A stretch of DNA of 64,000 nt from CAZGLR01 sp964526635 (GTDB lineage Bacteria > Zixibacteria > MSB-5A5 > GN15 > JAAZOE01): positions 1 through 64,000 of the forward strand of contig CAZGLR010000004.1 in NCBI GenBank assembly GCA_964526635.1, in the 5' to 3' direction. The notes under the pieces are model-generated. The model made no database searches. It saw nothing but the letters and a program-made list of their open reading frames with translations, and was not told the origin of the DNA. Of this stretch, positions 63,820 to 64,000 are shown one piece after another. Each line of letters begins with the position of its first letter. The stretch's first letter is position 1. The position numbers and the translations under genes were made by a program.

Positions 63820-64000
63820 TTAAAACTTATATGTCATGGTTAACATCGGCAGCCGTTCATTATCGATCGTGACCATTTCGGCCTTGAACGACACCCCGCC
63901 GGCCAGTTTATCAAGTTGTCTATTATGGCTCCGCGCTGCCAGGGCCGCTTCGAAACCGGAGATGACATGGTTGATCATGATCACATACAGCATTGCCCGG
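63820..64000 (-). CDS. C-terminus of an outer-membrane or membrane protein (partial)
   Basis: The frame is open from base 64000 to a TAA at 63820-63822, giving about 59 residues of a protein whose start is outside. It contains MLYVIMINHVISGFEAAL, an amphipathic or membrane segment, and ends MLTMTYKF with terminal Phe, like the outer-membrane proteins that follow. The NHVISGFEAA element parallels VNRVIAGIDTY in the next gene, so the two may be related. Identity is not recognised. Confidence 0.6.
   Translation of the reverse strand, partial: RAMLYVIMINHVISGFEAALAARSHNRQLDKLAGGVSFKAEMVTIDNERLPMLTMTYKF

Noticed and set aside
1..64000. CRISPR array, prophage, insertion sequence or integrated element
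   Set aside because: No regularly spaced repeats, transposase, integrase or terminal inverted repeats were seen; gene content is housekeeping and envelope functions throughout.

Overview
The window is one continuous block of bacterial chromosome. Every protein-coding gene I can support (49, two of them cut by the window edges) and the single tRNA gene lie on the minus strand, so transcription runs from 64000 down to 1. I see no rRNA, CRISPR array, phage, transposase or other mobile element. The gene set points to a Gram-negative member of the FCB (Fibrobacteres-Chlorobi-Bacteroidetes) superphylum, possibly a candidate phylum such as Zixibacteria. The signs are a SprA-type outer-membrane translocon with a Bacteroidota-like glutaminyl cyclase, a complete Bat (BatA-E) operon with MoxR and DUF58, a full bacillithiol pathway, an Omp85 protein, MlaE/MlaF, several barrel-type proteins ending in Phe, and some major genes without a Shine-Dalgarno site. 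The phylum name is inference; the superphylum is fairly safe.

In transcription order: (1) 64000-56189 is an envelope locus: the tail of an outer-membrane protein, a DUF5683-type protein, an NHL-repeat lipoprotein, a very large SprA-like barrel, an Omp85 protein, and a UbiA prenyltransferase resembling the ether-lipid (DGGGP synthase) branch. (2) 56068-45300 is the Bat operon: short BatD-like protein, MoxR ATPase, DUF58, a polytopic GT39-type glycosyltransferase, a second BatD-like protein, BatA, BatB, BatC, BatD and BatE, closed by a strong terminator. (3) 45185-39440 holds a UPF0104 flippase-like protein, CorA, the bacillithiol genes bshC-bshA-bshB1, and tRNA-Sec with its own promoter. (4) 39319-39059 is a small unannotated transcription unit with promoter, structured body or 52-codon ORF, and GC hairpin. 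(5) 38971-35730 holds recG and murB. (6) 35663-23744 holds sprA, the glutaminyl cyclase lipoprotein, selA, selB and an amidohydrolase. (7) 23592-7629 is a long tightly packed housekeeping run: glnA, gatA, an unknown membrane protein, gatB, purN, purC, purH, smg, coaBC, uracil-DNA glycosylase, dnaB, mlaE, mlaF, radA, tgt. (8) 7341-1 holds an aldehyde dehydrogenase with a possible operator, a cyclic-2,3-diphosphoglycerate-synthetase-like GTPase, carbamate kinase, CCA-adding enzyme, sucC and partial sucD.

Several groups fit together functionally. selA, selB and tRNA-Sec supply most of selenocysteine decoding, though selD and any selenoprotein must lie outside. The CCA-adding enzyme is needed because tRNA-Sec does not encode CCA. 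glnA and gatAB share glutamine chemistry with the purine genes. SprA and glutaminyl cyclase are linked by what is known of type IX secretion and pyroglutamate formation in Bacteroidota. The most interesting parts are the SprA-like locus at the right end, the sprA-QC-sel cluster, the glycosyltransferase embedded in the Bat operon, and the small unit at 39059-39319.
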